NCBI GenBank assembly: GCA_026415675.1
Contig: JAOAGQ010000071.1
Span: 22,225-86,224, forward strand
DNA from: Syntrophorhabdaceae bacterium
Lineage (GTDB): Bacteria; Desulfobacterota; Syntrophorhabdia; Syntrophorhabdales; Syntrophorhabdaceae
Direction of reading: 5' to 3'
Length of the DNA stretch: 64,000 nucleotides
This document shows positions 24,221 to 33,201 of this stretch, piece after piece (positions within the stretch are counted from its first letter, which is position 1; the number at the start of each line of letters is the position of its first letter). The notes below the pieces were generated by a model. That model saw nothing but the letters and a program-made list of their open reading frames with translations. It did not search any database and was not told where the DNA came from. A program made the translations under genes and the position numbers.

Positions 24221-25189
24221 ATGGATATAGGACTTCTAATAGATAATCTACTCAACCCACCAATACTCTTTTTCTTTTTAGGGATGCTTGCCGTCTTCGT
24301 TAAATCAGATCTGGACATCCCTAACCCCTTACCCAAATTTTTGTCTCTTTACCTTCTGTTATCGATTGGTTTTCAAGGGGGGGTAGAACTAAAACATAGC
24401 GGGCTTAATAAAAATATAATAATAACATTGATGATGTCTCTTATGATGGCCGCTTTGGTACCTACCTATACGTATTTTATCCTCAAGAAAAGATTGGCCA
24501 ACCATGATGCAGCAGCAATAGCCTCAACGTACGGTTCAATAAGTGCGGTTACGTTTATAACGGCATCGTCTTTTCTTCAAAGGCTTGGTATCCCTTTTGG
24601 TGGATATCTTGTGGCAGCAATGGCCCTTATGGAATCTCCGGCGATTATAATAGGGATCCTCCTCTATAGATACCACCATAACAGAGAACGTGACAATCTA
24701 TCGCTGAAAGTTCTTTTGAGGGATGCGTTATTTAACGGCTCTGTCTTTCTGATAACGGGCAGTCTTTTAATAGGAATTGTGGCAGGGGAGACGGGGATCA
24801 AATATTTAAAGCCTTTTACAGAGGATATCTTTAAAGGTATGTTAACATTTTTTCTCCTCGATATGGGGATAGTTAGCGCCAAAAGAATGAGTGATTTAAA
24901 GAGGGCAGGAGTTTTTTTGAGCTTTTTTGCGATAATAGTCCCTATTTTTAATGCACTAATAGCAATTTTCATAGCCAAAGTCATTAATCTGTCCATAGGT
25001 GATGCCCTCATGTTTGCCGTTCTATGCGCCAGTGCATCGTATATTGCGGTTCCGGCGGCGATAAGACATGCAATACCTGAGGCAAACCCGAGTTTATATG
25101 TTCCTATGTCGTTGGCCATTACCTTTCCGTTCAACATCGTATTTGGATTGCCCTTTTATCTTTTTTTAATTAAAACATTTTGGGGATAA
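24221..25189 (+). CDS. SbtA-like sodium-dependent bicarbonate transporter family permease
   Basis: Ten-segment membrane protein, 322 aa, of the SbtA (DUF897) family. Typical features are GFQGGVELKHSGL in the first inverted repeat, STYGSISAVTFITASSFLQ, and near the C terminus CASASYIAVPAAIRHAIPEA followed by NPSLY. Cyanobacterial SbtA imports bicarbonate with Na+. This copy is slightly shorter, lying mainly in the central loop. The neighbouring PII-like gene is the usual SbtB partner, which strengthens the family call. The substrate in this non-phototroph is unproven. Confidence 0.8.
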   Translation: MDIGLLIDNLLNPPILFFFLGMLAVFVKSDLDIPNPLPKFLSLYLLLSIGFQGGVELKHSGLNKNIIITLMMSLMMAALVPTYTYFILKKRLANHDAAAIASTYGSISAVTFITASSFLQRLGIPFGGYLVAAMALMESPAIIIGILLYRYHHNRERDNLSLKVLLRDALFNGSVFLITGSLLIGIVAGETGIKYLKPFTEDIFKGMLTFFLLDMGIVSAKRMSDLKRAGVFLSFFAIIVPIFNALIAIFIAKVINLSIGDALMFAVLCASASYIAVPAAIRHAIPEANPSLYVPMSLAITFPFNIVFGLPFYLFLIKTFWG

Positions 25190-25194
25190 TCAAA

Positions 25195-25488
25195 ATGAAA
25201 CCTCTAAAAAAAATCGAGATTGTCGTAGATTCCGTTGAAACAGAGGAGATCCTCAAGATCCTCGATGAAGCAGGGATCACCGGTTATACCGTTATAAAGG
25301 ACGTATTTGGTAAAGGCGAAAGGGGTCAAAGAGACGGGCAGGGGTTAACCAGTGTTTTCTGGAATAATTATATTATCACCGCCTGCCCTGAAGAGCTGAT
25401 GTTGAAGGTTGTGGAGGCTATAAGACCTATTTTAAAAAGGTTTGGGGGGGTCTGTCTGGTATCTGACACCTATTGGGTGATCCATTAA
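25195..25488 (+). CDS. SbtB-like PII-family signalling protein
   Basis: 97 aa ferredoxin-like fold of the PII superfamily. Recognisable are KKIEIVVDSVETEEILKILD, AGITGYTVIKDVFGKGERG (with the T-loop) and the C-terminal FGGVCLVSDTYWV. No CGPxGC redox extension is present. ATG 25195 is chosen because GGGGAT is six to seven bases upstream; the frame runs back to a TTG at 25180. SbtB binds adenine nucleotides and gates SbtA, and adjacency to the SbtA-like gene implies the same here. Its stop abuts the next ATG. Confidence 0.8.
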   Translation: MKPLKKIEIVVDSVETEEILKILDEAGITGYTVIKDVFGKGERGQRDGQGLTSVFWNNYIITACPEELMLKVVEAIRPILKRFGGVCLVSDTYWVIH

Positions 25489-26160
25489 ATGATAAAGGCC
25501 CTTTTCTGGGATAATGACGGAGTCCTTGTAAATACCGAACACCTCTATTTTCTTGCCACACAGCAGGCTCTTGAAATGTACGGGATACCCCTAACAAAAG
25601 AACAGTTTTTGGAATTGTTTCTTATCCAGGGAAAGGGGGTATGGCACATCCTTGAAGAAAAATCTTTTTCTCCAGAGGAGATCCAGCTATTTCGTAAAAG
25701 AAGGAGTAACATCTATAGCGCCATGCTGTCTCAAGAGGATTTTTCCATTAAAGGTGTAGAGGATGTACTCCGTGTTTTATGCAGGTCCTATAAAATGGGC
25801 ATTGTAACAAGCTCTCTCCAAGAACACTTCGAAATCATACACAAACGGACAGGTTTTTTAAAATATTTCGATTATGTGGTAACAGCAAAAGACTATCTAC
25901 ACAGCAAACCCCACCCCGAACCATATCTTACTGCAATCAAGAAAAGCGGCTTTCAAAAGGAAGAATGTATTGCGATTGAGGATTCCGTAAGGGGTTTGAC
26001 CTCGGCAAGGGAGGCTGGCCTCAGGTGTATCGTTATACCCAATGAATTTACAAAGGGATCCGATTTTGCAGGTGCATATAAGGTACTCAACGATATTTCT
26101 GAAGTAATGGACGTACTGGCAGAACTATGTCCACCCCCTTTATCGGTAGCCAAAAAATAA
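25489..26160 (+). CDS. HAD-superfamily phosphatase/phosphomutase
   Basis: Beta-phosphoglucomutase-like HAD hydrolase, 223 aa. Motif I is FWDNDGVLVNTE (nucleophile Asp8, acid Asp10), motif II MGIVTSS, motif III lysine in LHSKPHPEPYL, and motif IV CIAIEDSVRG. The helical cap lies at about 15-85. It begins immediately after the SbtB-like stop and is thus the third gene of that operon. The substrate is unknown; a phosphosugar or nucleotide by-product is typical. Confidence 0.78.
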   Translation: MIKALFWDNDGVLVNTEHLYFLATQQALEMYGIPLTKEQFLELFLIQGKGVWHILEEKSFSPEEIQLFRKRRSNIYSAMLSQEDFSIKGVEDVLRVLCRSYKMGIVTSSLQEHFEIIHKRTGFLKYFDYVVTAKDYLHSKPHPEPYLTAIKKSGFQKEECIAIEDSVRGLTSAREAGLRCIVIPNEFTKGSDFAGAYKVLNDISEVMDVLAELCPPPLSVAKK

Positions 26161-26208
26161 CCTTTTCTTTTTGATGAAGGGAAAGGGCCATATTTTATGT
26201 TTTTGTTT

Positions 26209-26238
26209 TTGAAATGATGGTTGAATAGATGGTATTAT
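26209..26238 (+). promoter_or_regulatory. Putative pyk promoter, leaderless geometry
   Basis: TTGAAA (26209-26214), 18-base spacer, TATTAT (26233-26238). The expected start is about 26245, one base before the pyk ATG at 26246. No Shine-Dalgarno sequence exists. Confidence 0.5.
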
Positions 26239-26245
26239 AAATATT

Positions 26246-27664
26246 ATGAGAAAAGCAAAGATTGTATGTACCATAGGGCCTGCAACTTCCGATGAGTCTA
26301 TGCTTAAGTCCCTGATAGAGAACGGCATGGATGTGGCGAGACTCAATTTTTCTCACGGTGATTACGAGACCCACGGTCGAATCATCGACAGAATAAGGAA
26401 GATCTCTGAAGAAATTGGCCGGGACGTTGCGATTTTACAGGATTTACAGGGGGTAAAGATAAGGATAGGCCCTGTAAGGGATGAGGGGGTGTTTTTAAAA
26501 GAAGGGGAAACAACCAAAATATATCCAAGGGATGGCATAAGTGACAGAGATGGGATCTATATAGACCATCCATCCCTTGTAGATGAGGTGGAGGAGGGGG
26601 ATACCGTACTTATAGATGACGGTCTTATAAGATTGACCATCGAGAAAAAGGAAAATGGTTACCTCTCTGCGGTCATAAAGGAGGGGGGGCTTTTAAAGTC
26701 GAAAAAGGGGGTGAACCTCCCCGGGGTGAATGTAAAGTTTGGTTCTTTTACCGAGAAGGATAAAAGGGATCTTGCCTTTGGTCTGGAAAAGGGTGTCGAT
26801 TTTATTGCCCTTTCCTTTGTGAGAAAAAAAGAGGATATAGAGACGGTTTTAAAGTGGCTCGATGAAAGAGATGCCCATATACCTGTTATTGCGAAGATAG
26901 AAAAGCAGGAGGCGATAGAGGATATTGAAGGGATTCTCGATGTAGCAGACGGGATTATGATAGCAAGGGGTGATCTGGGGATCGAGATACCCCTTGAGGA
27001 AGTCCCCATGTACCAGAAGATGCTGATAGAGAAGGCAAACAGGGCAGGGAAGGTGGTCATAACGGCAACACAGATGCTTGAATCGATGACGGTTCATTCA
27101 AGGCCTACAAGGGCGGAAACGACGGATGTTGCAAATGCCGTTATAGATGGTACAGATGCCCTTATGTTATCGGGGGAGACATCCTCCGGGGCATACCCGA
27201 TAGAATCCTTGAAGGTCATGGACAGGATAATAAGATATACCGAAGGAGAGACGTTGAAAAGGGAGATTATCCACAGCCCATCGATCATCCACGGCGGTCT
27301 TTTCGAGACCCCCAAGGCGGTTGCCCATGCGGCATCCCATGCGGCAGAGGAGGTTGGGGCTAAGTGGATAGTGGTCTTTACAAAATCGGGGTTTACCGCA
27401 AGGCTTGTATCCAAATTTAGACCGAAGATTCCAATCATCGCCTTTTCTCCTGATGTAAAGGTGGTAAGGGAGATGAGGATCCTATGGGGTGTTACACCTT
27501 TTATAACACACAGGATCAATGATATGGAGGGACTTTTAAATGAGGTTGAAAGAGGGCTTATAGGTACAGGCAAGGTGACGAAAGGGGATAGAGTGGTTAT
27601 AGTTGCAAGCCTGCCCTTTTCATTCGCTTCAAAGACAAACCTGTTGAAGATCCATGAGATATAA
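26246..27664 (+). CDS. pyk: Pyruvate kinase
   Basis: Converts phosphoenolpyruvate and ADP to pyruvate and ATP. 472 aa, standard bacterial length. The N-terminal KIVCTIGPAT and RLNFSHGDYETH, the active-site segment IPVIAKIEKQEAIEDIEGIL with the catalytic lysine, and IMIARGDLGIEIP are diagnostic. The B domain (about 75-170) and the C-terminal allosteric domain are intact. It is translated from ATG 26246 without a ribosome binding site. It is not in an operon with neighbours. Confidence 0.95.
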   Translation: MRKAKIVCTIGPATSDESMLKSLIENGMDVARLNFSHGDYETHGRIIDRIRKISEEIGRDVAILQDLQGVKIRIGPVRDEGVFLKEGETTKIYPRDGISDRDGIYIDHPSLVDEVEEGDTVLIDDGLIRLTIEKKENGYLSAVIKEGGLLKSKKGVNLPGVNVKFGSFTEKDKRDLAFGLEKGVDFIALSFVRKKEDIETVLKWLDERDAHIPVIAKIEKQEAIEDIEGILDVADGIMIARGDLGIEIPLEEVPMYQKMLIEKANRAGKVVITATQMLESMTVHSRPTRAETTDVANAVIDGTDALMLSGETSSGAYPIESLKVMDRIIRYTEGETLKREIIHSPSIIHGGLFETPKAVAHAASHAAEEVGAKWIVVFTKSGFTARLVSKFRPKIPIIAFSPDVKVVREMRILWGVTPFITHRINDMEGLLNEVERGLIGTGKVTKGDRVVIVASLPFSFASKTNLLKIHEI

Positions 27665-27740
27665 CGTATCCTGGATGAAGGGCTGTTCATAGAGGAAGTA
27701 ATACAACATCCTTTTGCGCATAAACGATTTTTTCTTACCC

Positions 27741-27769
27741 TTGACTTAACTGCCTGTAAACTTTATAAT
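27741..27769 (+). promoter_or_regulatory. Strong aspS promoter, leaderless geometry
   Basis: TTGACT (27741-27746), exactly 17 bases, and consensus TATAAT (27764-27769). Transcription should begin near 27776, about five bases before ATG 27781, which has no ribosome binding site. An ATG at 27771 is in a different frame. Confidence 0.7.
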
Positions 27770-27780
27770 AATGGATTTTA

Positions 27781-29571
27781 ATGGAGGCCGATTTGAGAGA
27801 CAGATACTGTGGAACACTAAAAAAAGAAGAGATTGGGAAGAGGGTAAATCTTTCAGGATGGGTATTCAGAAGACGGGACCACGGGGGACTTATCTTTATA
27901 GATTTAAGGGATGTAACGGGGATCGTACAGATCGTCTTCTCTCCCGAGATTTCGAAGGAAGCCCATGAAATTGCAGGGGAATTAAGGCATGAGTATGTGA
28001 TATCCGTATCCGGGAAGGTAGATAAGAGACCTGAGGGAACAGAAAACCTCAATATCCCGACAGGGGAGATAGAGGTGCTCGTTGATGCGGTGGAAATTTT
28101 AAACACATGCAAGCCTTTACCTTTCCAGCTTGAAGATGAGGAGCCCAGCGAGTCTTTAAGACTGAAATATAGGTACCTTGATATGAGAAGGCTCGATGTC
28201 AAAAAGGTATTTATGGAGAGAAGCAGGGCTTACAAGGTTGTAAGGGATTATTTTAACGACCATAACTTCTATGAGTTTGAAACCCCGTTTTTTACAAAGA
28301 GTACCCCTGAGGGGGCGAGGGACTTTATAGTCCCCTCGAGGCTAAGTACGGGCATGTTCTATGCTTTGCCCCAGTCTCCCCAGCTTTTCAAACAGATCCT
28401 GATGATCGCAGGTTTTGACCGATATTTTCAGATAGTACGCTGTTTCAGGGATGAAGATCTAAGGGCGGACAGGCAACCTGAATTTACCCAGATAGATGTG
28501 GAGATGAGTTTTGTCGATGTTGATGATGTGTTATCTATAAGTGAAGGACTAATCGGTGAGCTATTTGAGGCGATCACAGGACATAAACTGGTTCTTCCCC
28601 TTCAAAGAATGACATACAGAGAGGCTATGGAACTATACGGCACGGATAAGCCGGACCTTCGGTTTGATATGGCCATGTATAACCTAACCGATATTTTTAA
28701 AGGGACAGAATTTGGGGTGTTTAAAAAGACAGTCGATGAAGGGGGAGAGATCAAGGCACTCCTTCTCACCGATAGGACGTTGACAAGGAAGGACCTCGAC
28801 ACCTCAGTGGAAGTCGCAAAAGAAATGGGGGCATCGGGCCTTGTCTGGATGAGAGTAGAGGAGGAAGGTTTTCAATCCCCTGTGGCAAAATATCTAAAAG
28901 ACGAAGAAAAGGAGAGGATTAAAAACCTCCTTAAGTGCAAAAATGGGGATGTAGTCTTCATTATGGCCGATAGGAAGAACAGGGTAAACGAGATCATGGG
29001 CAAATTCAGACTCTATCTCGGTGAAAAGTATGAGCTTATAGACAAAAAGAGATTTCAGTTTTTATGGGTGGTCGACTTCCCCCTCCTCGAGTATAGCGAA
29101 GAGGAAAGGAGGTATGTGGCCCGTCACCATCCCTTCACTTCCCCTAAGGGTAAGATTAAAGGACTTGCGGACCGTATAGAGTCCAAGGATATCGATCCCG
29201 AATCGATCATCGCAAGGGCTTATGACCTTGTTTTAAACGGGGTTGAGATCGGAGGAGGAAGTATAAGAATCCATAGGGCGGATGATCAAATGGAGATGTT
29301 CAGGATACTAAACATAAAAGAGGAAGAGGCGAGGGAGAAATTCGGTTTTTTACTTGAAGCCCTCGAGATGGGGGCTCCCCCCCATGGAGGTATTGCCTTC
29401 GGTTTCGACAGGATTCTTATGATGCTTTTGGGTCTTGATAGTATAAGGGATGTGATACCTTTTCCAAAAACCCAAAAAGGTACATGCCTTTTGACAGGTG
29501 CTCCGTCGAAGGTACCGCAGAAACAGTTGAACGAACTGAAAATCAGGGTTTTAGGGGAAACACCCCGATAG
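27781..29571 (+). CDS. aspS: Aspartyl-tRNA synthetase
   Basis: Class II synthetase charging tRNA-Asp, 596 aa, bacterial type with N-terminal OB-fold (LSGWVFRRRDHGGLIFIDLRD), catalytic core and GAD insertion. Motif 2 is RCFRDEDLRADRQPEFTQID and motif 3 is GIAFGFDRILMML. It may be non-discriminating if the cell has GatCAB, which is not in this window. The next gene follows after 21 bases with its own strong ribosome binding site. Confidence 0.95.
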   Translation: MEADLRDRYCGTLKKEEIGKRVNLSGWVFRRRDHGGLIFIDLRDVTGIVQIVFSPEISKEAHEIAGELRHEYVISVSGKVDKRPEGTENLNIPTGEIEVLVDAVEILNTCKPLPFQLEDEEPSESLRLKYRYLDMRRLDVKKVFMERSRAYKVVRDYFNDHNFYEFETPFFTKSTPEGARDFIVPSRLSTGMFYALPQSPQLFKQILMIAGFDRYFQIVRCFRDEDLRADRQPEFTQIDVEMSFVDVDDVLSISEGLIGELFEAITGHKLVLPLQRMTYREAMELYGTDKPDLRFDMAMYNLTDIFKGTEFGVFKKTVDEGGEIKALLLTDRTLTRKDLDTSVEVAKEMGASGLVWMRVEEEGFQSPVAKYLKDEEKERIKNLLKCKNGDVVFIMADRKNRVNEIMGKFRLYLGEKYELIDKKRFQFLWVVDFPLLEYSEEERRYVARHHPFTSPKGKIKGLADRIESKDIDPESIIARAYDLVLNGVEIGGGSIRIHRADDQMEMFRILNIKEEEAREKFGFLLEALEMGAPPHGGIAFGFDRILMMLLGLDSIRDVIPFPKTQKGTCLLTGAPSKVPQKQLNELKIRVLGETPR

Positions 29572-29592
29572 TCACACTAATAAGGAGGGATT

Positions 29593-31401
29593 TTGAAAAA
29601 GAAGAAAGGTTTCATCTACAAGAATATAAGTAAAAAGACGAAGTTTCCCTTGATCGATGTGGAGCAGCCGGAGCTTTTCAGGGATATCTTTCCATATACA
29701 GAGATGTGTAAGGTGAAGTTTGACCACAAGATAGAGCTTATAGATCCCCCAGAAGATATTTACATTACAGATACCACCTTTAGGGACGGCCAGCAATCAA
29801 GGCCCCCTTTTACGGTAAAACAGATTGAGGATATCTTCGACCTTCTCCATAAACTCGGGGGACCAAACGGGGTGATAAGACAGAGTGAGTTCTTTCTTTA
29901 TACAGAAAAAGATAAAGAGGCGGTTGCGAGGTGCCTCGAAAAAGGTTACAGATACCCTGAGATCACAGGGTGGATCAGGGCCGTAAAAGAGGATCTGCAG
30001 CTGGTTAAGGATTTTGGTTTGAAAGAGACAGGTATTTTGACGAGTGCGTCAGACTATCATATTTTTCTAAAACTCAAAAAGACGAGGTCCCAGGCCCTCA
30101 AGGACTACCTAAAGATAGTGGAGAGTGCTATAGAATACGGGATTACCCCGCGATGCCATTTTGAAGATATCACAAGGGCAGATATATACGGCTTCTGTGT
30201 CCCTTTTGCCCAGGCCCTGATGGCGATCTCTGAGGAGGCAAAGATCCCCGTAAAAATAAGGCTCTGTGACACACTGGGGCTTGGTATCACATACCCCGGA
30301 AGCGCATTGCCGAGATCTATCGGTAAGATAGTAAGGGCCATGATAGATGATGCAGGGGTTCCTTCGGAATACCTTGAATGGCACGGACACAACGATTTCC
30401 ATAAGGTAATAGTGAACAGTGTGAGTGCCTGGCTTTACGGATGTACCTATGTAAACGGGACCGCCCTTGGCATTGGAGAGAGAACGGGGAATGCCCCCAT
30501 AGAGGGACTTATTATAGAGTATATTGCATTAACGGGGGAGGAAAACGGGGTCGATACGAGGATCATAACAGAACTTAGGAACTATTTCGAAAAAGAGGTG
30601 GGTCTCCATATCCCGAGAACACAACCCCTCGTTGGCCTTGACTTCAACGCCACCTCTGCAGGAGTCCACATAGACGGAATCCTAAAAAACCAGGAGATAT
30701 ACACACCTTTTGATACAACAAAGATACTGGATAGACCCATAACGGTGAATATCACTGATAAATCGGGGCTTGCAGGTATTGCCCACTGGATAAACTCCCA
30801 TTTTGCATTGACAGGAAAGGATAAGATAGAGAAGACCCATCCTGGTATCGCAAAGATAAACAAATGGATAGTAAAACAGTTCGATGAGGGAAGGGTAACG
30901 AGCATTTCCGACGACGAGATGGAGCATCTCGTCAGAAGGTATATCCCCGAGATATTCGTCTCCGAGTTTGAACTGATAAAGAAACGGGCATACGATATGG
31001 CAGCCCATCTGATAGAGAAGTATATAGAAGACCCTTCGATAAAGAGTATGGTTCCAACAGAGCAGGAAGAGACATTAAAACGGATTGTAGAGGAACATCC
31101 TTTTATACAGTTTGCGTATACCGTTAACAGTGAAGGAATAAAGATCACGAAGAACATAACACAAAACGTCGATAGGGCAAAGTATTACAAGATAGGTCTC
31201 CACGAGGACTTTTCCGATAGGGAATGGTTTATCCAGCCCATGAAGACAGGGAAGGTGAGTGTGACGGATATCTACTCTTCGAGGATTACAGGGGCCCTGT
31301 GTGTTACCGTCTCCGCCCCAATCAGGGACCAGTACGGAGATATAGTGGGCGTCCTCGGTCTCGATATACGTTTTGAAGATTTAATGAAGGCAGGTGAATA
31401 G
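29593..31401 (+). CDS. Re-citrate-synthase-like protein with C-terminal PDC/Cache-type domain
   Basis: 602 aa, starting at TTG 29593 after AAGGAGG. Residues about 55-330 are an HMGL-like acyltransferase barrel: DTTFRDGQQS, CHFEDITRAD, LEWHGHNDFHK (metal ligands) and IGERTGNAPIEGL. It lacks the LeuA dimer regulatory domain. The next genes encode aconitase subunits and isocitrate dehydrogenase, so citrate formation from oxaloacetate and acetyl-CoA, as by the Re-citrate synthases of anaerobes, fits better than leucine or lysine synthesis. From about 492 to the end is a PDC/Cache-like sensor domain (FAYTVNSEG, SDREWFIQPMKTGK, VTVSAPIRDQYGDIVGVLG). Homocitrate synthase remains possible. Confidence 0.75.
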   Translation: MKKKKGFIYKNISKKTKFPLIDVEQPELFRDIFPYTEMCKVKFDHKIELIDPPEDIYITDTTFRDGQQSRPPFTVKQIEDIFDLLHKLGGPNGVIRQSEFFLYTEKDKEAVARCLEKGYRYPEITGWIRAVKEDLQLVKDFGLKETGILTSASDYHIFLKLKKTRSQALKDYLKIVESAIEYGITPRCHFEDITRADIYGFCVPFAQALMAISEEAKIPVKIRLCDTLGLGITYPGSALPRSIGKIVRAMIDDAGVPSEYLEWHGHNDFHKVIVNSVSAWLYGCTYVNGTALGIGERTGNAPIEGLIIEYIALTGEENGVDTRIITELRNYFEKEVGLHIPRTQPLVGLDFNATSAGVHIDGILKNQEIYTPFDTTKILDRPITVNITDKSGLAGIAHWINSHFALTGKDKIEKTHPGIAKINKWIVKQFDEGRVTSISDDEMEHLVRRYIPEIFVSEFELIKKRAYDMAAHLIEKYIEDPSIKSMVPTEQEETLKRIVEEHPFIQFAYTVNSEGIKITKNITQNVDRAKYYKIGLHEDFSDREWFIQPMKTGKVSVTDIYSSRITGALCVTVSAPIRDQYGDIVGVLGLDIRFEDLMKAGE

Positions 31402-31404
31402 ATT

Positions 31405-32667
31405 ATGGGTAAGACGCTGGTTGAAAAAATCCTGAGTAAAAAATCGGGTAAAGATGTGAAACAGGGGGAATACGTGATCGTCGATGTAGATAGGGTATTT
31501 CTACAGGACGGAACGGGTCCCCTTGCGATAAGAAAGTTTAAAGAGATCGGTTTCAAGAAGCTATTCGAAGGAAAAAGGGTCACCCTTTTCCTCGACCATG
31601 CCTCTCCGAGCCCAAGGGCAGAGCTTTCAAACGACCATAAGACCATGAGGGACTTTGCAAAAGAGTATGGAGCAAATATCGTCGATGTGGGGGAGGGTAT
31701 ATGCCATCAGGTGATGGCAGAGTCTTTTCTCCTGCCCGGGGAGGTTATGTTAGGGTCCGATTCCCACACATGTACCGGAGGGGCCCTCTGTGCCTTTGCG
31801 ACAGGCATGGGTTCTACAGATGTCGCCGCCGCAATGGGTCTTGGGAAAACATGGTTAAGGGTACCCGAGAGCTTCAGATTCGTAATCAAAGGGAACTTTC
31901 AAAAAGGGGTCACTACAAAGGACCTGATAATAAAGATCATAGGGATGATAGGGGCAGACGGCGCTACCTATAAGGCCCTTGAATTTACAGGGGAAGCGGT
32001 GGATAGACTTGAAGTTGGGGACAGGATGACCATCTCCAATATGGCCGTTGAGGCAGGGGCGAAGACAGGCCTATTCCCCTCCGATTCCATGACATACGCC
32101 TTTTTAAAGTCATTGGACAGGGAAGAGGGGTTTATAGAACTGAAACCCGATGAAGATGCCCGATACGAAAGGGTCTTCGAGATAGATCTTAATGGTTTAA
32201 GCCCAATGGTAAGTATGCCCCATGGGGTTGATAACGCAAAGAGTGTTGAGGATCGAGAAGTAAGAGGGAAAAAGATAGATCAGGTGTTTATCGGTTCCTG
32301 TACAAACGGAAAGATAGAAGATTTAAGGGTAGCCGCGGAAATACTAAAAGGGAGGGAGAAACATAAGGATGTAAGGCTCATTGTCTGTCCTGCCTCCAAA
32401 ATGGTGTATAAAAAGGCATTAGAGGAAGGTATCCTTTCGATACTCATAGACGCAGGGGCGGTAATTCTACCCCCTGGATGTGGTCCTTGCATTGGTCTCC
32501 ACCAGGGTGTTCTTGGAGACGAAGAGGTGTGTCTCTCGACCACAAACAGAAATTTTCTCGGTAGAATGGGGAATCCAAAGTCATACATCATCCTTGCATC
32601 CCCTGCTTCGGCTGCAGCGAGTGCACTGACTGGAAAGATCACAGATCCAAGGGAGGTTTATATATGA
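31405..32667 (+). CDS. Aconitase/homoaconitase-family large subunit
   Basis: 420 aa, LeuC-like Fe-S hydro-lyase. The [4Fe-4S] ligands are in [14 protein letters not shown] and [13 protein letters not shown]. Other active-site segments are [23 protein letters not shown] and GMGSTDVA. It probably isomerises citrate to isocitrate together with the small subunit, which starts inside its last codons (four-base overlap). Family members act on isopropylmalate or homoaconitate too; the neighbours decide in favour of citrate here. Confidence 0.83.
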   Translation: MGKTLVEKILSKKSGKDVKQGEYVIVDVDRVFLQDGTGPLAIRKFKEIGFKKLFEGKRVTLFLDHASPSPRAELSNDHKTMRDFAKEYGANIVDVGEGICHQVMAESFLLPGEVMLGSDSHTCTGGALCAFATGMGSTDVAAAMGLGKTWLRVPESFRFVIKGNFQKGVTTKDLIIKIIGMIGADGATYKALEFTGEAVDRLEVGDRMTISNMAVEAGAKTGLFPSDSMTYAFLKSLDREEGFIELKPDEDARYERVFEIDLNGLSPMVSMPHGVDNAKSVEDREVRGKKIDQVFIGSCTNGKIEDLRVAAEILKGREKHKDVRLIVCPASKMVYKKALEEGILSILIDAGAVILPPGCGPCIGLHQGVLGDEEVCLSTTNRNFLGRMGNPKSYIILASPASAAASALTGKITDPREVYI

Positions 32668-33161
32668 TCCTAAAAGGCAATGTCTGGAAGTTTGGGGATA
32701 ACATATCAACGGACCATATAATCCCGGGGAGATTCCTCCACCTAAGGTCTAACCTTGAGGAACTGAAAAAACATGTCTTTGACGATATCTATCCTGAATT
32801 TTATAAAAAGGTAAAAAAAGGGGATATCATCGTAGGAGGTAGAAATTTCGGCCTTGGAAGCAGTAGAGAACATGCACCCCTTATCATAAAGATGGCCGGG
32901 ATAGATGCTATACTGGCCCCTTCTTTTGCAAGGATATTCTATAGAAACGCAATAAACGTAGGCCTTGCCGCAATTATCTGTGATGTTGATGGTATAGGCG
33001 AAGGGGATGTGGTTGAGATAGATATTGATAAAGGTAGGTTATACGACGAGACAGTCCATATGGAGAAAAGGTTCTCCCCGTTACCGTCGATTATGATGGA
33101 TATTTTAAGGGAAGGGGGTCTCGTCCCTTACATTAAAAAGTTCGGGGAACTAAAGGTTTAA
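32664..33161 (+). CDS. Aconitase/homoaconitase-family small subunit
   Basis: 165 aa swivel subunit, LeuD-like. Catalytic segment [15 protein letters not shown] and [15 protein letters not shown] are intact. The substrate-recognition loop after [10 protein letters not shown] reads RFLHLRS, differing from the patterns usual for isopropylmalate isomerase (YLVY) and homoaconitase (YLRT), so it may be tuned to citrate. It overlaps the large-subunit gene by four bases and precedes icd by about 40 bases. Confidence 0.82.
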   Translation: MILKGNVWKFGDNISTDHIIPGRFLHLRSNLEELKKHVFDDIYPEFYKKVKKGDIIVGGRNFGLGSSREHAPLIIKMAGIDAILAPSFARIFYRNAINVGLAAIICDVDGIGEGDVVEIDIDKGRLYDETVHMEKRFSPLPSIMMDILREGGLVPYIKKFGELKV

Positions 33162-33201
33162 AGATACCGTAACAATAAGAAAACATTTGGGGGTATGAAT
33201 T

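Noticed and set aside
27665..27780. T-box or other leader before aspS
   Set aside because: The promoter lies directly before the start codon, leaving no room for a leader RNA.
29593..33161. Leucine biosynthesis genes leuA-leuC-leuD
   Set aside because: The synthase lacks the LeuA dimer domain, the following dehydrogenase is isocitrate dehydrogenase and not leuB, and a citrate branch explains the order better.
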